A stretch of DNA of 64,000 bases from Sclerodactyla briareus (taxonomy: Eukaryota > Echinodermata > Holothuroidea > Dendrochirotida > Sclerodactylidae), in the NCBI GenBank assembly GCA_026419785.1, contig JAODTK010005530.1, positions 62,001 to 126,000 of the forward strand, in the 5' to 3' direction. Position numbers and translations under genes: made by a program. How positions within the stretch are numbered: position 1 is the first letter of the stretch; each line of letters opens with the position of its first letter. Shown here piece after piece: positions 1 through 12,189 of the stretch. The notes beneath the pieces are model-generated. The model saw nothing but the letters and a program-made list of their open reading frames with translations, was not told the DNA's origin and did no database searches.

Positions 1-345
1 CGAAAGTCAGACGAGTATTACGAAGCACAGAAACAACATACTAAGGGGAATGGAAATTACAAATCGATGACGTCTGGCAGAAACACCGTCTGGGCGCAAA
101 GTATAACACACGCGTGAAGTAAAGCTCATTAATGTGAAGCTCGAACCTACGAGGAGGCTGTCAAAAAAGAACAATTCTAATCTTCGACGAAATGCGAATT
201 CATTTCACCACCAATCATGCCACATGTCACTCAAAGAGACTACTTATAGTGAGGGCGCGTCGGGGCATAGCAACAAACCGGGTTCCACACTCGACTTCTG
301 CTCTGATAGGAATCCAGTACAGCATGTCCGGGGCTCGGGATTGTA
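1..345 (+). repeat. Partial copy of the fold-back arm (family B), cut by the window edge
   Basis: The order of phrases matches the arm at 14410-14720 and 15490-15810: cagacga-attacg-aagcac, gaaacaccgtctgggcg, gtgaagctcgaac, gaggctgtcaa, tctaatcttcgacgaaatg, catgtcact, gtgagggcgc. The copy starts mid-arm at base 1, so the rest lies outside the window. Numerous small differences separate the copies. Confidence 0.75.
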
Positions 346-1250
346 CTGTATGGTGAGGTCCATAAGGTCCATAAATATTGCAACTCATGAATGAGACGTT
401 AAATTGCTTTATGAGGAAGCCATTAATTAGAATCAAGCTGCCGCGCGTGATGCAGGCCTGGATGCCGCATGGTACACATTCAATGTTGTACACTCAGTGC
501 TCGGTTCTGCCTATTGTAGTCTTGTGTTAAGGACGATTATTATTTGTGCATCCACCGTTTGAGTGAATGTTACCCTTATTGGTTGCAATAAAAAAATATG
601 CAATTTGATTGACAACCACAGATCTGTGAATTATAGTTTGTCTTGTCCAATTTTAGGGGGTGACTCTATCTTTCCGTGATTGGCTCTCTACAATATTGGA
701 CGCAAATTGTCTGATAAGAGGCCCGCTGGAGGCCACTGACCGATTTGGACAAGACTTGTACGGTGAGATACAATTGCCGGTCACGAGGCGCAACCTCGGA
801 AATGTGACAGGCGTTAAAGCAAGAAAGCGCATACCGGGCAGGGTTGTCAACAACGTCTTAACACAAGACTACCTCTACGCGGATTTGATTTATCTCCAGA
901 TCAGCAAAAATCGAATGCAGAATGTTTGTCGTTTGAATACTTCTCGTATTTGCTCTGTGAGGAGGAATCCGCCATTTATGGTGAATGTCCGACCTACGCG
1001 TCCGCCATCTATGGAATCTTAGCCTCGTGACGCAAAGAGGATAACTATCTCAAGGATGTAGCGTTTTCAAAACAGCTGGAGAGATCCAGTCTTCCTCAAA
1101 GTATTCCGAACGGGAATTGCGAGTGGAAGAATATTAGGCCCAACTATTTGAACAAGATATGAACCGAGATATAGCAGGAGGCGTTCTTTTTCCTTTTCCG
1201 TGGCGCAAGCGCCCTCTAAGGGGGGTTCAGACTATATAGTGGCTAGGATT
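346..1250. other. No recognised feature
   Basis: An open frame of 120 codons (660-1022, +) has no recognisable domain and no supporting splice or start context, so I do not call it a gene. Nothing else stands out. Confidence 0.4.
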
Positions 1251-1252
1251 CC

Positions 1253-1600
1253 TACTGATGCAGATGCGGGTCCGGTATGCACGTGAAAAATCGCGATTCC
1301 ACGTGAGCTGATCTGGAGTCCGTGTCTGAATATATCCTATTCAGTATGAAAGACATAGATGATTGTTCTACATGGCAAACAAATAATCACATTATAGCAA
1401 ACCAACACTGAAAAAAGCAAATAAACACATGTACCAATGTCGTATGCGGATGCGTTTTCACCGTTGGGAATGATTCTGTGGAATCTCTTCCTAAAAACGC
1501 AAATCAACTCGCTACATTGGCTGCTTCATTCAATTTTTTCATGGTTTCCCTTGCGTAATGAAACGTGTTAATCTCTGAAACACACGGTCGTTTTTTGTAA
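1253..1600 (+). repeat. Dispersed repeat family A, copy 1
   Basis: Shares an ordered set of phrases with 37995-38320 and 56205-56570: gtatgcacgtgaaaaatcgc, ttcacgtgagctg, gtgtctgaa, agcaaaccaa, gtaccaatg, gtatgcggatgcgt, tggaat-tcttcc, and a downstream ctgaaac. Copies are interrupted by indels. The recurring GCGTATGCGG/CCGCATACGC strings are self-complementary, hinting at a terminal-inverted-repeat element. No coding capacity is seen. Confidence 0.7.
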
Positions 1601-2242
1601 TATGTGCTTTTTCACATCCATCCCGGAACGCAGACGTCACTGTGAAATCCAACTCTTAGTCTCCAAAACTCTAACTATTCTGTAACGTAACCCATCGCCG
1701 CATTCAAAAGGCACCGGACTCCAAATACCAAAGACCTTACCATGTTTCTTTCTCGCCGCCCCGTCCCTAGGCGTCGCCGTTGCGTCCGCCGCATGCCCTC
1801 GTCCGCCACTCTGCGACTCGCAGTTGTCACTGGCTGGTCGGATGATTCGCGTTTTAGCGCATACACTCCCAAGGCCCATTACCAAAACATGCAACATCTC
1901 TGCATGTGGAATCTCGGAAGAGTTTCGGGAAACCGTAGGCCCAGGTGCATTGCAGCCATCTTGTTTTTATGCTTTTTCTTATTTTTTTAGGAACCTCTAT
2001 GCAGATGTCCGCGTTGAGTATCACGACAACGACGGGACAGCTTTTTTCACTCCGTGGGACCCCACCCCGTTGAGCATCATATTACCAGTAGCGGTCAGAT
2101 TTTTTATTTTTGCCCCCGAAACTTTTGTATTGAACATGCGCGCGTTCGAGACCAACTTCTCAATTTCAATCCATCGAACGAACCGGGTGGGCATTGTTTC
2201 GCAATGTTTTCTTATAGCGAGGATCTATAGATATAGATTCTG

Positions 2243-2570
2243 ATGAAGATAGTAGGTTTAACGTCAAACGACTGTCGGAACCCTAGTTGATTCACAAGAA
2301 GCTGTGTTGAGTGTCATCAATACATGTAATGTACTAATAGTTAGCCTAATTACGGGGATTTTTCTTTACTACCTCGCACGCCCAGTACTATATCCCCATT
2401 GGTAGAAAGTAGGTTTCACGTCAAACGACTTGTCGAACCCTTTTGATACCACGAGGGTGTTGAGTGTCCTCATCCGTACGATGTATTACTGGTTGGGCAC
2501 CTACGCTTAATTACGTTAACGTCTCTTCGCCACCTCCCTCCATTCCAGAATATCCATTAGGGAGCCATTA
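2243..2570 (+). repeat. Tandem duplication, unit about 158 bp
   Basis: Two adjacent copies begin agtaggtttaacgtcaaacg (2250) and agtaggtttcacgtcaaacg (2408). Both go on through tgttgagtgtc, an ATGTA-containing stretch, ctaattacg or cttaattacg, a cttcgcc- or cctcgc-like patch, and tatcccc or tatcc near the end. Divergence is roughly 20-30 percent. Function unknown. Confidence 0.7.
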
Positions 2571-2574
2571 TAGC

Positions 2575-5500
2575 TACTGATAGTATAGATCGTAGGTCCT
2601 GCGAGGGTCACTCGTGGTTACACGCGGTGCGCCCTCGAAGGTCCGTCGCAAAACATTTGAGGGGCGGCGTAGTGACGGACAAGCACGATGGCAACTGTTT
2701 TTGTTTAGTGTGTCTCGGACGATTAAGAAGATAAGTAGTGAATGTTATGGCACATTGTCGATGAGACATACGGCAGATACCATACGCCAGTGAAGGCCTC
2801 GGAAGGTACATTTAGGATAATTTAGGACATCCTAGCAGCGTTTACAAGAAATATCAAACATCAGTGCAGCCCGCAGATAAAGATCAAATGGAGCTTGAAG
2901 GACTGGAACATATTATAACACTCTCGGGATGCTGTCTGGATGATACGACTGGACTACAAACAAACATATAATATTTTCCATCAAACGTGGTAAGATTTCC
3001 TGTATATTTTCTCCTTATATTGGCCTTATCAGAGGACAGTCATTTAACTTGCAAAAGAAGGGTGGTGGCAGCATAATGTCAAACGGATCTTTCTATCTTA
3101 TTAACATCGCCGTGGGCAGGCTAGCAGGCGGGAGTGGGGTGGGGGGGGGGGGGGTGGCGTACTGAATATACTGTTTCATTCACGCAGGCATGATGGTGCA
3201 ACCTCCGAACGTGTTCAGCAATAAACAAAAAAATATATACTCACACCCTAAAGCAGGGTTTCATTATATGTTGTATTATTGTGATAATTTTTTTCTCATA
3301 TCGTAGGCTATTATTGTTGGTGTTTTATTTAGGGTATTTTTTGTTTACTTTTTCGAGAAAAATTGTTGTTATGCTACCATGAAACGGAACACTTCGAGAA
3401 GGTCCGAAAACTGTTGGATTGCTCGGGTTGCCAAATTTTATACAGTTTAGATTTGACTGATAGTATAGACATGCATGTCCACTGAACTGGCAACCCCGTC
3501 GTCTAATTAGCGGAGCCCTCCGACGTATCAGCACCGTAGTCCTCAACGCCTGCACAGTTACAGCAACCATCAAACATTAAGCTAACTAACATTTCTGACA
3601 GCCCGCGAACGGGGTGGCTAGATAATGGTATCTGCGCATCCCCTCTCTAAACCACCCCGAAGGAGTTCTGGGACTTACGAACCCCTAATAAAAGGGGACT
3701 GGTGACGTAGCCCGTGTGGATCATGTCCTTATTAATTAGATCGTAATGATATCTGAGCGATAATACGCAATAGTATCACGCCATCACCGTCTTAGTACCA
3801 CTGCATACCATCAGCTCATGCTGGTCTTACTTGCTGGAATTTCAGGCAAAACCAAAAATGGAGTCTGTTTTCGAAAAGCAAAATTTTGCCCCTCGTCTCT
3901 ATAACATTTCTCACTGGTGCATGCACCCTGGCACTTGCCAGAAGTGATACGTTCAGCGTCGGAGTTCACACGTTTGGCTCCAGACTTGAACATTATGATG
4001 TAGAGGCACAGTTTAATCTTATACCCTCTGTAACATAAAATACATGTATCCTTAAATCTTTTATTGATCATGATCCTCCTTAAAAGTGCTAATTCTGGTG
4101 CTGAAACTCTGAATAAATATGATCCTATGTCATCAACCTCTACGGATTAGCTTCTCTGCAACATTTGAAATGAATGACCTCTGCTAGATCATAGTAACAT
4201 TGTTTTGGTTTTTTGGCTGGTTAGTGCCTTTTTATTGGCACATAAATTTGCTGAGGAGAAAAATATCTCGGTAGTTAAGTCTTCATCCAATGTTAATCAA
4301 AATTCCATCCGTTACATGAAGGTGATATCGTCACACGTTCATGTCCATACACAAGGTACTCCCCTACGATTAGATCATTCATTTACATGAATCACACATG
4401 AGGAAGACCCTAGAACAGAACCTCGTGGCACGCAACCATACAACTGATACTGAACTAAAGGACAATGACGAGGCCTGTCATGTTAACTTTTTAATGGCAA
4501 TGTGAAATTTGGACGTATATATTGACTTGTATTTGACGAGAAAGAAGAACTGGAGTGTAACTATTCTACCAATTTCCTGAACCATTCAGTAAGAAATATG
4601 CTTGTATAAGCCATGTCAACATTGTTATACCTCATGCCCTGTGACTAAACACATGGCATAATCCCCCCCCACCCCCCACACTCCACCTAAGGAAAATCGA
4701 ATAGATCTTCGAGAACCGGCCATTCGGATTTAATCAATTGCTTCATTCGAATTAAGAAACAATAGCATAATGAAAAATGAACCTTCAGGGTATGATGGAC
4801 CGGTTAATGATAGACCTACTGAAGATCACAATTAATATACGAGTGGATCATGTGGCTGAAGGATAGCTCTGGAGACAGCCGTTATGGAATATTGTTCACT
4901 TGAACCCAGAAGCAAAACATCCACTAAATATGTGCCTTATGGTCCCGACACTCCTAGGTTGGATGTAAGTATAATGTGGTAATGACTGTTGCCCATGTCT
5001 CATAAAAAGAACCCCATCCGTTCAAGGTGCCAAAAATCGATCATAACAAAAGCATGTGTTTCTTCTACAGTCAATGTTCGGTCCACAATGTATTCGGCGG
5101 GCATTGGGCCCCAATGCACGTCGGCATGTGTTTTAATTACAAGTGAACATTGTAATAATCCAGGTTTATACTCGTATAATCACAGTCACGAGTCGTCGGA
5201 AATCGCGACCATTTATATAGTAGCCAAAACGAGGGGGCTCTTTCGCAAATCGATCCCAGTGACGCAGTTTCGTTTGATCGATCATCACCTCTGCTGTCTT
5301 ATCGGCTGGGGAGAGCGAAGGGCGCCGGCATGTGGCGTGAGCTCTTCATGGTTTTGGGGGGTGAGAGTGAATGTTTAGTTTGAAATAGAAGCTAGACTCT
5401 ATTGACGTTTAACGTTTTGATTCGCACAAAAGATATGCATAAGAAGAATTAATCGCTTTCATGTTCTGTTATATACGGTACGCGTGTCCTGTATTGCGCT

Positions 5501-5890
5501 TCAGGCGAGATGAGGCCTACTATTCCCCTGATACATAATCCAATACTGCGGCCGGCTAACATATGTCGGGCAGAAACTATCAAAGTAAATACATTCCAGC
5601 AAAAACATATTCCATATAATGACCACTCCCATGTTCGAATGGTAATTGGGGTATTGACCATTCACGGGTCATCATGTGAAGGCCCATTCGAAAGTCCATG
5701 CACCTAGCAGCAGTTACTTTTTGTGGTGGCCGGTGCCCCTTCGTTACCTACCTACTGCGTTTGGCCTTGTAACATTCACACATTTAAACTTTCTGACCAA
5801 CAATTGCAAACACTGTGCGCTAGTATATGGGTTGGCACAAGTCCTGCCCTATACTCCTCCAATTGTGTTAACACTACCACGTGATACGTT
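2575..5890. other. Intergenic, no recognised gene; homopolymers only
   Basis: Holds a G-run near 3137-3153 and a C-run near 4663. Short open frames on both strands carry no recognisable motif. The 129-codon frame at 4989-5378 has low-complexity, stop-free chance composition. I see nothing to annotate further. Confidence 0.4.
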
Positions 5891-5893
5891 AAC

Positions 5894-6487
5894 TTAAAGG
5901 ACCACTGCAGGATGATTTATACACGGGCTAATTTGAGAGTTGGATAAAACTGAATGCGTCTCCACCTGGAAGTTTCTAGGACTTTCCGTTACGGCGTTAT
6001 TAGTTTAATTTGAGTTTGTGTATTGTGAAAGCATGGTATTGCGCAAAATCGAAATGCCATCCCATCATGCCATAATAAATGTGTTGTATGAACAACCATG
6101 CAAACATCTTTTTTTCCCTTTTTCAATGAAATTCAAATTCAATTCGAAAAAGCAGTTAGTCTTTGAAAGAGGGATTACTTGTAGTGGGTTAGTAGGTGTT
6201 GTGTTACTTTGGTGAGAGAAGACAACAGAAACTCTGCCTAAAGGTTGACTATTCAACAAAGGAAAACATCAAATACTAACATAATTTCCGTGTTGTCCAT
6301 GTGTGACGTCATGCGTTTTTATTGCGCCAATTGGGATTCTCCCGATTCTCATGCTTAATGGACCCAAACTTGAAGCCCATAACTCCACATAGGAACATCT
6401 TATTAAAATGGGGTTTGGACCTTAGATACAGTTTCCATTCTCCACAATATATCCTCTGTTGTATCCAAGCCTGCAGTTGTCCTTCAA
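5894..6487 (+). mobile_element. MITE family D, copy 1 (18-bp inverted ends)
   Basis: Begins ttaaaggaccactgcagg and ends cctgcagttgtccttcaa, an 18-bp terminal inverted repeat. The interior matches 19978-20546 and 29440-30016 phrase by phrase: tgtattgcgcaa, gaaatgc-atcc, gcaaac-atct, gaaattcaaa, gtgagagaagacaacag, ttgactattcaaca, gttgtccatgtg, gacgtcat, ttgggattctccc, taactccac, acagtttccattctccac. No open frame of meaningful size. Length about 594 bp. TTAA-like bases at both edges could be target site or part of the end. Confidence 0.85.
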
Positions 6488-6529
6488 CAGTTTACTGAAT
6501 CTCCGCGAATCTCTGTCGAGCAGCCTGTA

Positions 6530-7440
6530 ATATTACTTACCTTCTCGCGGTATTTAACTCGCAAACAAGACCAAGTATAGTTGTTGAAAAGTCATTTCCG
6601 TCTGAGAGCAACTGGCGAAAAGGCGTCGACGACGTTTGCATGATCTCACGATGGACAAGAAATCGATATGATTACAGTACCGGTATATCGTCTCGCGATG
6701 ATATGTCAATGTCAAATTTGACAATAAATACCGCGAGTCGATGTTTTGTACGCTAACGGCCACGTCCATTGTTCGCCTGGGGTTACTAAAACGATTATCC
6801 CTCTCTAGAATTATTTAGACATTTTGTTCACCTGGTAAACCGGCGCGGATCGTTCTTTTAACGTCTTGTAACATATCATTGAAAATAACAAAAACGACTC
6901 CTAGTGATCCATGACCCATAACTGGAAAACTTGGTAAAATTGACCCTCATTTTCGTAAAGTGCATTAGCATACTACTGAAACACACACACGAAGTATAGG
7001 TTCCACGTCTTTGTTATTAGTATGACCCGACCCGACCCGAAGTCGCATTCCGGACCGCCCAGCGCTGCTATTCGTACGCCCTCATCATTCGCCAGAGCAG
7101 TCCGTGATGTTGGAACAACCTGTTTGTAACCCCTGCAATGCCCTTGTGTTGAGACCAGGAGATGCGTGTGTCCTTGAGAGATAAAATCCAGTGGGTGCAT
7201 TTATTGCGTTGTGGGACATTTTATGGGCATGATATCAAACAGTTTATATGAGAATATCTAGCAGTCAAAAGGCGAATCTTTGTTCGATAGAACCAACATG
7301 GCCGTCACACGGTTTAGGGCTAGGATTCCAGTACGGATCGCGGGAGGAGCGAATTAGAGTTATAGCCGCTGTTTTGCTTAACAGGATGATTTCCTGAAAG
7401 GAGGAGGGCGTTAAATTACTCTAGGGAAGAGATATTCCAT
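6530..7440. other. No recognised gene; possible weak inverted-repeat element
   Basis: Around 6600-6760, phrases such as gcgtcgacgacg, atatcgtctcgcgatgat and cgatgttttgtacgct recall cgacg/atcg-rich stretches at 10340-10640 and 50830-51060. The likeness is too loose to define a family. Confidence 0.3.
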
Positions 7441-8055
7441 GCAGGGCAATGAGCCTCTTCTCAGTTACATGCAGTTAATGAGATGATGATACTATGGTGT
7501 CAAAGGTCATGGGTGCACTTTTTCAGTTCGCGGCACGAACAGTGGCGGAACAATTGTTCGAAATCCCCTGATGGAAATTACACATGCTACTAACACAAAC
7601 TTCACAGATGTTCCCCACCAACTAAGATGTCTGGCACGGGTCATCCCGGTGCCACAGGCTAATTGCTGTACATTATCAGTAAATTCCATGCGGTTACTTC
7701 GGGAGCCTAGCTAATTTTTTGCGATTTTTCATAGCCCTCACCACCACACCCAGCAGAAGCTGCGTGCCGGACGACCGTTTCCTTGTAAGGGCCACGGGAT
7801 CCGTCAATGCTATTCACTTACAACTGGTAACCTCTTCAACTAGGCCGAACCCCCCAACCCCCCGCCACTGCCCTCCCCCTGGGCCCCCGCTCTGCTATAC
7901 TCAGTACGTAACATAGTTAAACTTGAAAACGAATTGCTGTAATTTCGAGGATGGGTATGACAGTTTGAAAAAAGGTCGTATTGATAGAGATCTTGTCTGT
8001 ACCCCGAACTGTTTAGTTGTGAGCATGCGCTTTACAACCGTAACACAGGGCTAAT
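7440..8055 (+). repeat. Dispersed repeat family E, copy 1
   Basis: Shares with 8090-8580 and 13370-13700 the order: gagatgatgatac, atgtgtcaaag-tcatg, gcagttcg, cg-aatcccctg-cgga-a-ttaca, ctgccaacacaaa, acagat-ccccc, then farther on gaaa-gtttaaaa and gtgagcatgcgctttacaacc. It is followed directly by copy 2, so the two lie head to tail. No coding capacity. Confidence 0.65.
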
Positions 8056-8084
8056 GATGATGCAGAGCAACCAATTCCGCATCA

Positions 8085-8580
8085 ATACTTGGGTCTGAGA
8101 CTGTAATTTTGCCAATTGTTCCATATTATTCAGATCCGTAACCTGTCTCCATCTGTAACAAACAATTCACAGCTTATAAGCCAGTTCGGAGTCACAGTTT
8201 ATTGAGATGATAATGATATTATGTCAAAGGGTCATGAGGGAAGACGACAGTTCGACGTTGAACGTACAGTGTGCAGAACGATCTTTCGGAATCCCCTGCC
8301 GGAAAATTACAAATCCTGCCAACACAAAATTTTACAGATCCCCCCCCCCCCCCCCCCCCCCCCACATACTTATCACCAATAACATCCGCAAACATCGGAT
8401 TAGCGTTTTCAAATAGTGGTGAAAGTTTAAAAATAAGCCGTAACGGTATCGCTATGGGAGAAACTCGTCTATACCCCCGAACTTTTCTGTGGTGAGTATG
8501 CGCATTACAACCACGACTGCTTATTCGAACACCTTTCACGTTGTTGTTAGGGTATTCCGGAAATGACGTCAGCTGCATCT
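8085..8580 (+). repeat. Dispersed repeat family E, copy 2, with poly-C tract
   Basis: Same phrase order as copy 1, with an uninterrupted C-run of about 22 at 8340-8362 where the other copies have a shorter C-run. The region from ataagccagtt to acaaccacg matches 13438-13700 for the shared part. Apparent open frames of up to 119 codons across it contain the poly-C translation and are not genes. Confidence 0.7.
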
Positions 8581-9735
8581 TACCACAACTTTAGCCCTAG
8601 TACGCATTTACTCTTCCACTTATATTAGTGAGACACTCGTATACTTATACCATCCTCTTCACCAAATGCCGCCTACTTCGGAGGTTAGATACAGGCCAGG
8701 CAAGCTTGCAACGAGCTTACGGGCTCAACGCCCCAAGAAGCGTTGGAGGATTCAGTATTTTCCTAATAATATTTTGACCTATATCTAAGCATCAATATTC
8801 ACTAAACATGTTTTAGAGTCTAACCCGTTCTTCAAAGGTGGGATGGCAAAAAAAAAGTGTTAAGAAGTGATTCAATTTCTGAACCACTGTTTTAGCGCAT
8901 AGTGGTATTGGACCATAATCTAACACTTAAAAATCCTAAATAGGCGCACCCAATTGTGAGCTCTAGTATTTCACTGGCTATTCATAGGGGATTTTATTGT
9001 TAGACGAACTCGTATTATTGATGTGCCCTTTCCTCATGTGACTCGACATATCCATATCCTTAGAGCCTTCGGATATGTTACTAACTTCTCCCCAGTTATT
9101 GAACAGAGTTGGTTTCAGCTATTAAATACGTGACGTTTGTGTGTGTTTGTTTTTATTATTTCCACTTTGGCTCCAGCCTGGACCGTTTCCAAATTTCTAT
9201 AATTTCTTGGACGACTTATTTTTGTTCAGTGCATTATATTCCTATTCATACAAAGAGAAGTGCGCTAGTACTGTCTGTTTTGAACAAAAAGGGAATCTTT
9301 CCGTGTTGGCTATTGTTATACCCATGTTCCGGAACATTGCGATATTTTAGCTTGCATTGATAGATTGATTGATAAATTCACACCAGTACACATGTGCAAC
9401 AGAGCCATCAATGCTCCTGCTGTAGGGAGGTTGAACTCTCTGAAAATTTGCGGAGAAGTTCCATAAATTACATATTTATTTCTTATACAAGAACTTCAAG
9501 AATACTGTAAGGCCGACATAAATTGAACACGGATATCTTATGATATATTCCAGAGGAATTGTTCGTCCTTGTGCTCTCACCATACGGGAGTTAAGTGCTT
9601 ATTTCTCTTTTGGTCAGTTGGAAGGAGGGCGAACGGACATGAGGACAATCAGATTACATAACCGTTTTCTATTGCTCAACATTTACGCTCATACATGATG
9701 CGCATAGGGACTCTTCTGTTTTCTATATGCATAAT
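8581..9735. other. No recognised feature
   Basis: AT-rich single-copy-looking DNA. Overlapping open frames at 9109-9360 encode phenylalanine-rich chance peptides without motif. Nothing further seen. Confidence 0.35.
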
Positions 9736-9739
9736 GGAC

Positions 9740-9880
9740 TAAACATTGAAGGTCCTGACTCCCCATATCGAAGCACCGTATTCTCAATGAATTTGAACCT
9801 GTCTAATATTTTTTTTTATTCCCCACAACATTAACTCCACAGTTCATCCAGTCTGCACTTGTCCTCTGAAGTAATGGTCG
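9740..9880 (+). repeat. Diverged 3' fragment of MITE family D
   Basis: The string attgaaggtcctgactcccc, then gaagcaccgtatt, aatttgaacct, ttccccacaac and tctgcacttgtcctctgaa follows the order of the last 140 bases of family D (acttgaag...aactccac, gaacatcttatt, tttggacct, ttctccacaa, cctgcagttgtccttcaa). More diverged than the three long copies. Confidence 0.5.
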
Positions 9881-10007
9881 TGTAACACATTTTGGGTGGG
9901 GGGTTTCCGCTGGTTCAGAACTCTAAAGCTGAAAGATATTATTCATCGAACTTGACCTAAACACAGTTTTTCGGAACTTTCTAAAATTGGTGGAGACTCA
10001 GTTTTGA

Positions 10008-10085
10008 GTTGGTATCGGGCCTTAGTTTTGAAGTTGGTATATGGGGCCTTAGTTTAGTAGTTGGTATATAACTATAGGGTATTAG
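10008..10085 (+). repeat. Short tandem repeat, unit about 30 bp
   Basis: Three imperfect units of the type ccttagttttgaagttggta: gttttgagttggtatcgggc, gttttgaagttggtatatgg and gtttagtagttggtatataa. A looser gttttgtagttag follows near 10190. Simple minisatellite; function unknown. Confidence 0.6.
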
Positions 10086-10794
10086 TTTTCACTTTTTGTC
10101 TCTTTGTACTTTGAGTGAGGATATACTGTGTGCGAAATTCAAGAAGAGTCTTAGTTTTTTTTCCCCCTTCTCTTCTTGGTAGGTTCAGTTTTGTAGTTAG
10201 TGGGTTCTAGTGTGAAAAGTCGTAGTTCGTAGACCATTCTTAGTGTCAGTTTGAAGACACCTGTAAATGGGTTTGAAGTTTTCGCTAATTAATTTATTTT
10301 GCCATCGTCTGCAACATGTTTAGGCCTATACACCATTAGTTCAATCAACATTGACTACTATATGCATCGTACGTGACCGAGCTAAGAGGTTAATTGATTG
10401 AAGAAGAGGATTTAGACAGATTGAGACGACCCTAGGTCCGTTTATCAACCGACGATAAAACGCGTCGTCACTATTGGACGTCATTTTCTTGTATCGCAAA
10501 TCAGAACAGTGTCTAACTCCAATCCAGTCGATATAGACGGTCATTCTTGCGTCGTCGGCATTCTAATTTGCGTCAACGCGCGGACGTCAACATGCGGGCG
10601 CGCTCAGTTGAACGTATCAAAGACCGCAGACTGACAAACATGTTACGAGTATCTTCCAGTCTTTATCATATTGTATCAAAGACCGCTTTCAACGGATATC
10701 ATCTCAGGCTTGTGCGCGTTTCTGTTGTACGTCCTAGGCTCCACCCAAGGTCCCCTGCGTGGGTGGGCCAGTGGAAGGTATCAATGTCTCATGC

Positions 10795-10885
10795 CTAAGG
10801 GTAAAGCGTTGAGTGTTGATCGGCTTCATGCTGGATTCGAACTCGCGAATCCGAAGCTCTACCGACACAGCTAATCTGTCTCTAC
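10795..10885 (-). repeat. Possible tRNA-derived SINE head (degenerate)
   Basis: Read on the - strand: gtgtcggtagagcttcgg followed by gagttcgaatccagc, resembling A-box and B-box internal promoter elements. The distance between them is about 15 bases shorter than in a tRNA and no cloverleaf forms, so this is not a tRNA gene. It may be a decayed SINE head or chance. Confidence 0.4.
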
Positions 10886-11059
10886 AGTAGCTAATCTGAT
10901 TTTCTACAAACGTAGAGTTAAAATTGCCTTCAGCAATGTAAGGCATCACCTCTTTCACAACATTACATCCCGTTGGTGAGATGAAACCTATTGAAGCGGT
11001 GAGCCTGGTAAAAACAAAAAAAAAAAAAAAACTGTTTAGGAATTAACATCCTCCTGAAC

Positions 11060-11485
11060 ACAATTTTTATATGACCTCACAGGCGTTTTGAACTGACTGT
11101 TTAGTAATCAATCACAATCGAGCAATATACGCTTGGCAATGTCTGCGTAAAATTCCATTCAGCCTTTCCTTTCCAGCTACAAAGCTACCCATACTGTAGT
11201 AATCTATTGTATCGATTGAAATAAAAACTACAATTGAAAAAAATATCTGTTGAAAAGATAGTAATTAAGGTCAAAATTTGTAATTTCGTGACATAGGGAC
11301 ACATCGCCTGTGGCGAAACGAATACGTTGTTAGGCGCCGGTCGGCTTCTTCGAAAATTCGCGAACTGATCCCTCCATTTCTCCAAAATAGAGATGATTTC
11401 AGTGTTGTAATTTTGACTGAAGTTCTCTTTGTAGAGGAGTATCGATAATGGCACTCTTTTTCAATATCATTGATGCTTATTATAT
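11060..11485 (+). repeat. Dispersed repeat family J, copy 1
   Basis: Matches 49830-50240 in order: ccttccagc/ccttccagt, aagctacc-atactg, tattgta-cgattgatat-aaa, acttgaaaaaaa, aggtcaaaatt-g-aatttcgtg, cgcctgtggcgaa, gttgtta-g-cgccgg, aattcg-gaactgatc, tccaaaatagagatgatt, tttcaatatcattg-tgctta. Apparent open frames inside it are not conserved between copies. Confidence 0.7.
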
Positions 11486-11884
11486 ATTATATATTGAAGG
11501 CTGATGGTGTACTTTGAACTATAAGGGGTATCTTGGCAGCGGACCCGTCAGTGCTATCAACCACCCAGCTCTAACGAGAATTAGGTCATTCAGACGCCAG
11601 GTTATCCAAGACCCGGGGCAGGCTCAGGGACGTGACCTAATCCATAAATCCATTTTCACCCAACAAGTGTAGGCCACACTGATCCAATGGTCTCGTAAAA
11701 CTGAATTGATTTCGGCAAAACATGAAACTCTTCACTTTATTACCAGTCGTACTTTTAATTCCCAATACCGCCAGCCGCGAGCTTACCGTAGGCAATGTTC
11801 TCTGTTTTGTAAACTAGTTTTCATCTCTCCGTAAATACAACGGATCATTATTGCCGAGTATTATACCGTTATCCCAGTCTATCG

Positions 11885-12125
11885 GATATGCGTTGTCTGA
11901 AAGTTTTTATATTATTCTCTCAGGGATGTCCCATAGCTCATTCGGGTAGGCGCTCCGGACTGATTTATCGACTGCACGTTAGACGAGGCTTGTCTCCTCC
12001 GAATGTCTCAGCTACCGTGAGGAAACAAAGTAGGTGCCGCTGTGTTGTCCTGCAGGGTGTGTTGGTCATGAGCGACCGTGCGACTAGGTGGTAGAGTGAT
12101 AGTCTTCCATCGGGTCATCAATATC
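11885..12125 (+). repeat. Possible SINE-like segment with two tRNA-like A boxes
   Basis: catagctcattcgggtaggc (around 11931) and gactaggtggtagagtgata followed by gtcttccatcgggtc (around 12080-12115) resemble tRNA 5' halves. The second resembles the SINE heads at 36.8-37.06 kb (ggtagagcgtcggtcttcca). No B box is convincing here, so only a degenerate SINE is suggested. Confidence 0.35.
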
Positions 12126-12189
12126 TAGGGGAATACGTCGCTAGTCCGTGTGAGGAGGCGCGGTCTTGATACAAGACTATTATTATAAT

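Noticed and set aside
660-1022. 120-codon open frame on the + strand
   Set aside because: No motif, no composition bias, and the surrounding region is repeat-rich. Random stop-free stretches of this size are expected on six frames of 64 kb.
8219-8578. 119-codon - strand frame with polyglycine
   Set aside because: The glycines come from the 22-base C-run in repeat family E; not a protein.
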